DNA from: Parafrigoribacterium mesophilum
Lineage (GTDB): Bacteria; Actinomycetota; Actinomycetes; Actinomycetales; Microbacteriaceae
Reading direction: 5' to 3'
DNA: 64,000 nt
NCBI RefSeq assembly: GCF_039652555.1
Contig: NZ_JBDJAF010000001.1
Location: 434,001 to 498,000 of the forward strand
Shown here: in pieces, positions 61,819-64,000 of the stretch
How the letters are laid out: each line of letters begins with the position of its first letter
Numbering within the stretch: the first letter of the stretch is position 1
Made by a program: the position numbers and the translations under genes
The notes under the pieces: generated by a model
Seen by the model: the letters and a program-made list of their open reading frames with translations, nothing else
What the model was told of the DNA's origin: nothing
The model's database searches: none

Positions 61819-62535
61819 TCACCCGAGTGTCGAGCGAGACCGGAGTGGCCTCGTCCGGACGACCTGGACACTGCCGGCGGAGACTCCCGCCGGCACCACG
61901 ATGCGTTGAAGCACGCTGAACACTACCTCGGAGAGCATCGCAAGCACGATGACGACAATCGACCCGGCGAGCATCTGCGGATAATCGTTGGTCTTGAGGC
62001 CGAGGAACAGAAAATGGCCGAGCCCGCCTGCTCCGACGTAGTCGGCCAGGGTGACCGTGGAAATCACCTGCAGCGACGCCGAGCGGAGCCCGCCGATGAG
62101 CAGCGGAAGCCCGAGCGGGACTTCGACCTTGGTCAGGGTCTGCCACTGAGTCATTCCGACCGACCTGGACGCATCGATGGTGCTGCGGTCGATCGCTTCG
62201 AACCCGGCATAGGCACCCGCTAGCACCGACGGAACCGCCAGGACCACGAACGCGATGAACGGCGCCTCCAGCCCGATCCCCAGCACCAGCGCGAGGATGA
62301 TCATCAGGCCGAGGGTAGGCAGCGCGCGCACCCCGCCGGACAGGGCGACGGTGAGCGTCCTGCCCCGCCCGGTATGGCCGACAAGATAGCCGACCGGAAT
62401 CGCAATGACTGCCGACACCACGAGCACCTCGACGCTGATGAGAAGGTGTTGGAGGATGCGGGTGTCGATGCCGTTGACGCCGCCGTAGTGGGAGCCGTCG
62501 AAAATCCAGCCGATCGCTTCCAGGAAGAAATTCAT
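61819..62535 (-). CDS. osmoprotectant-type ABC permease
   Basis: A 238-residue permease with about five helices. It shows LSGGVRALPTLGLMIILALVLGIG, the EAA-type loop AYAGFEAIDRSTIDASRSVGM and YVGAGGLGHFLFLGL near the end. ATG 62535 overlaps the stop of the other permease. It pairs with it to form the channel. Confidence 0.93.
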   Translation of the reverse strand: MNFFLEAIGWIFDGSHYGGVNGIDTRILQHLLISVEVLVVSAVIAIPVGYLVGHTGRGRTLTVALSGGVRALPTLGLMIILALVLGIGLEAPFIAFVVLAVPSVLAGAYAGFEAIDRSTIDASRSVGMTQWQTLTKVEVPLGLPLLIGGLRSASLQVISTVTLADYVGAGGLGHFLFLGLKTNDYPQMLAGSIVVIVLAMLSEVVFSVLQRIVVPAGVSAGSVQVVRTRPLRSRSTLG

Positions 62536-63215
62536 GCGACCGCCGCCGCGCGGCCGGAGGGTACCGCGGCGCGGCCCGGTTTGGCCACCCGGGTCCACGG
62601 CATCAGGGCCCGGCCAATCAGCACCAAAATCAGATCCACCGCCAGTGCCATGGCGATCGTGAACACGATTCCTGCGGCGATCTCCTCGGGGATGTTGCGC
62701 TGGAACCCGTCGGTGAAGAGGATGCCGAGGCTGTCGATGCCCAGCACCGCGCCCACCGTGGTCAGGCTGATGGTGCTCACCGCTACAACTCTCAGCCCGG
62801 CCAGCAGCACCGGTCCGGCCAGGGGTAGCTCCACTCGCCAGAACCGGGCTCGGCCGGAGAATCCGACTGCGGTAGCCGACTCCCGTATGTCAGCCTCCAC
62901 CGACGCCAGCCCATCGGCAGTCGACCGCGCCATCAGTGCGATTCCGTACACCGTCAGCACGACCACCACGTTGAGCGAATCCCGAAGTCCCGTACCCAGG
63001 ACCAGCGGTATCACCAGGAAGAACGGCAGCGACGGGATGGCGTATAGCAGCGCTGCGGCGGAGAGCACGAGGCCCCGGCTGACGGCGAAGCGGTTGGCGG
63101 CCCAGCCGATCGGAATGGACAACAGAAAACTCAGGACGATCGGCGGCACCGCCGTCGCCAGATGCACCAGCGTGAGCTGGCCGATCAGTTCGAGGTTGTC
63201 GAGAACCCAGTTCAC
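62532..63215 (-). CDS. osmoprotectant-type ABC permease
   Basis: A 227-residue permease with LYAIPSLPFFLVIPLVLGTG, the EAA-type loop ADGLASVEADIRESATAVGF and TTVGAVLGIDSLGILF. It differs from its partner mainly in the C-terminal tail, which is basic and Ala-rich. Both ends overlap neighbouring genes by four bases (ATGA). Confidence 0.93.
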   Translation of the reverse strand: MNWVLDNLELIGQLTLVHLATAVPPIVLSFLLSIPIGWAANRFAVSRGLVLSAAALLYAIPSLPFFLVIPLVLGTGLRDSLNVVVVLTVYGIALMARSTADGLASVEADIRESATAVGFSGRARFWRVELPLAGPVLLAGLRVVAVSTISLTTVGAVLGIDSLGILFTDGFQRNIPEEIAAGIVFTIAMALAVDLILVLIGRALMPWTRVAKPGRAAVPSGRAAAVA

Positions 63216-64000
63216 CGCACCGCGCCGTCCGGTTCGCGTACCAGCACACCGGCCGCGCGCCCCTCGCTGTCGACGACGATGTCACCTCTGGACGTTTTCC
63301 GGATGCTCAGCGCCCGTTTGCCCTTCCGCACGCCGATGAAGTCCTCGACAAAACTGTTAGCCGGCGCGGAGATGATCTCGGTGGGCGAGCCGACTTGAGC
63401 GATCTTGCCGCCCGCCTCGAGGATGACCACCTGGTCCCCGAGCAGAAACGCCTCGTCGATGTCGTGGGTGACGAAAACAACGGTCTTGTCCAATTCCCGT
63501 TGCAGCCTGATCAGTTCTTGCTGCAGCTCCGACCGCACGATCGGATCGACGGCCCCAAACGGTTCGTCCATGAGCAGGATGTTGGGATCGGCGGCCAATC
63601 CTCTGGCCACTCCGACGCGCTGCTGCTGCCCGCCGGACAGTTGACTCGGGTAGCGGGTGGCCAGCGACCGATCCAGACCGACGGTGTCGAGCAGCTGCAG
63701 GGCATTTTCTCTGGCCACCCGTCGCGGCACACCGCTGATCATCGGCACGGTCGCGACGTTGTCGATCACGGTGAAGTGCGGCAGGAGTCCGGAATTCTGC
63801 ATCACGTAACCGATACGGCGGCGCAGTGCTACCGGCTCCAGGGTGGAGGTGTCCTCACCGTCGATCTCGATGGTGCCGGCCGTGAGGTCGACCATCCGAT
63901 TGATCATCCGCAACAGTGTCGTCTTGCCCGACCCGGACGAGCCCACGAACACGGTCGTCTTGCGCGACGGGATCACCAGGCTGAAATCATCAACCGCGAC
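63212..64000 (-). CDS. osmoprotectant-type ABC ATPase, 5' end outside window
   Basis: The last 262 codons of an OpuCA/ProV-like ATPase; the start lies beyond 64000. Walker A is VGSSGSGKTT, signature LSGGQQQR, Walker B ILLMDEPFGAVD and switch His VTHDIDEA. A C-terminal region from about 30 residues before the end is short, and no full CBS pair is visible, in contrast to many OpuCA proteins. It is the first gene of the transporter operon (ATPase, permease, permease, binding protein). Confidence 0.93.
   Translation of the reverse strand, partial: VAVDDFSLVIPSRKTTVFVGSSGSGKTTLLRMINRMVDLTAGTIEIDGEDTSTLEPVALRRRIGYVMQNSGLLPHFTVIDNVATVPMISGVPRRVARENALQLLDTVGLDRSLATRYPSQLSGGQQQRVGVARGLAADPNILLMDEPFGAVDPIVRSELQQELIRLQRELDKTVVFVTHDIDEAFLLGDQVVILEAGGKIAQVGSPTEIISAPANSFVEDFIGVRKGKRALSIRKTSRGDIVVDSEGRAAGVLVREPDGAVR

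Overview
The window is high-GC DNA. Its gene families and gene order (dnaG-dgt-dusB-glyS-uppS-recO-leuA-era-corC-ybeY-phoH-HIT-rsmE-dnaJ-hrcA-hemW-lepA-rpsT-holA-comEC-comEA-leuS) are those of an actinobacterial chromosome. GTG starts, ATGA/GTGA stop-start overlaps and the interspersed GGTCGAG...CGAGACC repeats point to Microbacteriaceae or a close relative; the family-level call is inference.

Positions 1-8391 are one end of an integrative conjugative element in a tRNA-Asn(GTT) gene. On the plus strand run an SCO6880-type membrane protein, a hypothetical, a VirB4-like ATPase, a 74-residue protein, a VirD4/TraG-type coupling protein, an SSB-like protein and a DUF4913-like protein. On the minus strand an overlapping excisionase-integrase pair sits beside the tRNA 3' end. 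The other end and the relaxase must lie left of the window. Positions 8476-16905 are a seven-gene minus-strand operon: peptide/nickel-type ABC transporter (binding lipoprotein, two permeases, a fused double ATPase, a third degenerate ATPase), a D-2-hydroxyacid dehydrogenase and a lactonase-type beta-propeller.

Positions 17071-34284 carry the conserved dnaG...leuA block, broken by insertions: a dapA-like gene, a FrnE-like oxidoreductase with a coupled 39-residue dicysteine peptide, an AbiEi/DUF559-like nuclease gene bracketed by palindromic repeats, a PPOX-fold protein, an SDR protein, a one-TM protein, ddl and alr. A 14-codon leader peptide with four consecutive Leu codons precedes leuA. Positions 34708-55173 are MFS transporter, era-corC-ybeY-phoH-HIT-rsmE, hrcA-dnaJ (with a diverged CIRCE operator), two DUF4870 proteins, hemW, lepA, rpsT, holA, a ketoacyl-synthase/acyl-CoA-ligase pair, comEC and comEA. 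Positions 55454-64000 are leuS, pabB, pabC, a DedA protein and an osmoprotectant-type ABC operon cut by the window edge.

The most unusual signal is repeat DNA: a five-copy 47-49 bp tandem array upstream of dnaG, related single copies forming the 3' end of recO and lying downstream of rpsT, a common palindromic repeat read in frame inside lepA, and long-armed palindromes near 24.7, 34.6, 47.6 and 55.3 kb, three of them just past the stop codon of a minus-strand gene and two accompanied by G-rich tracts. No complete IS element, CRISPR array or rRNA gene was seen.
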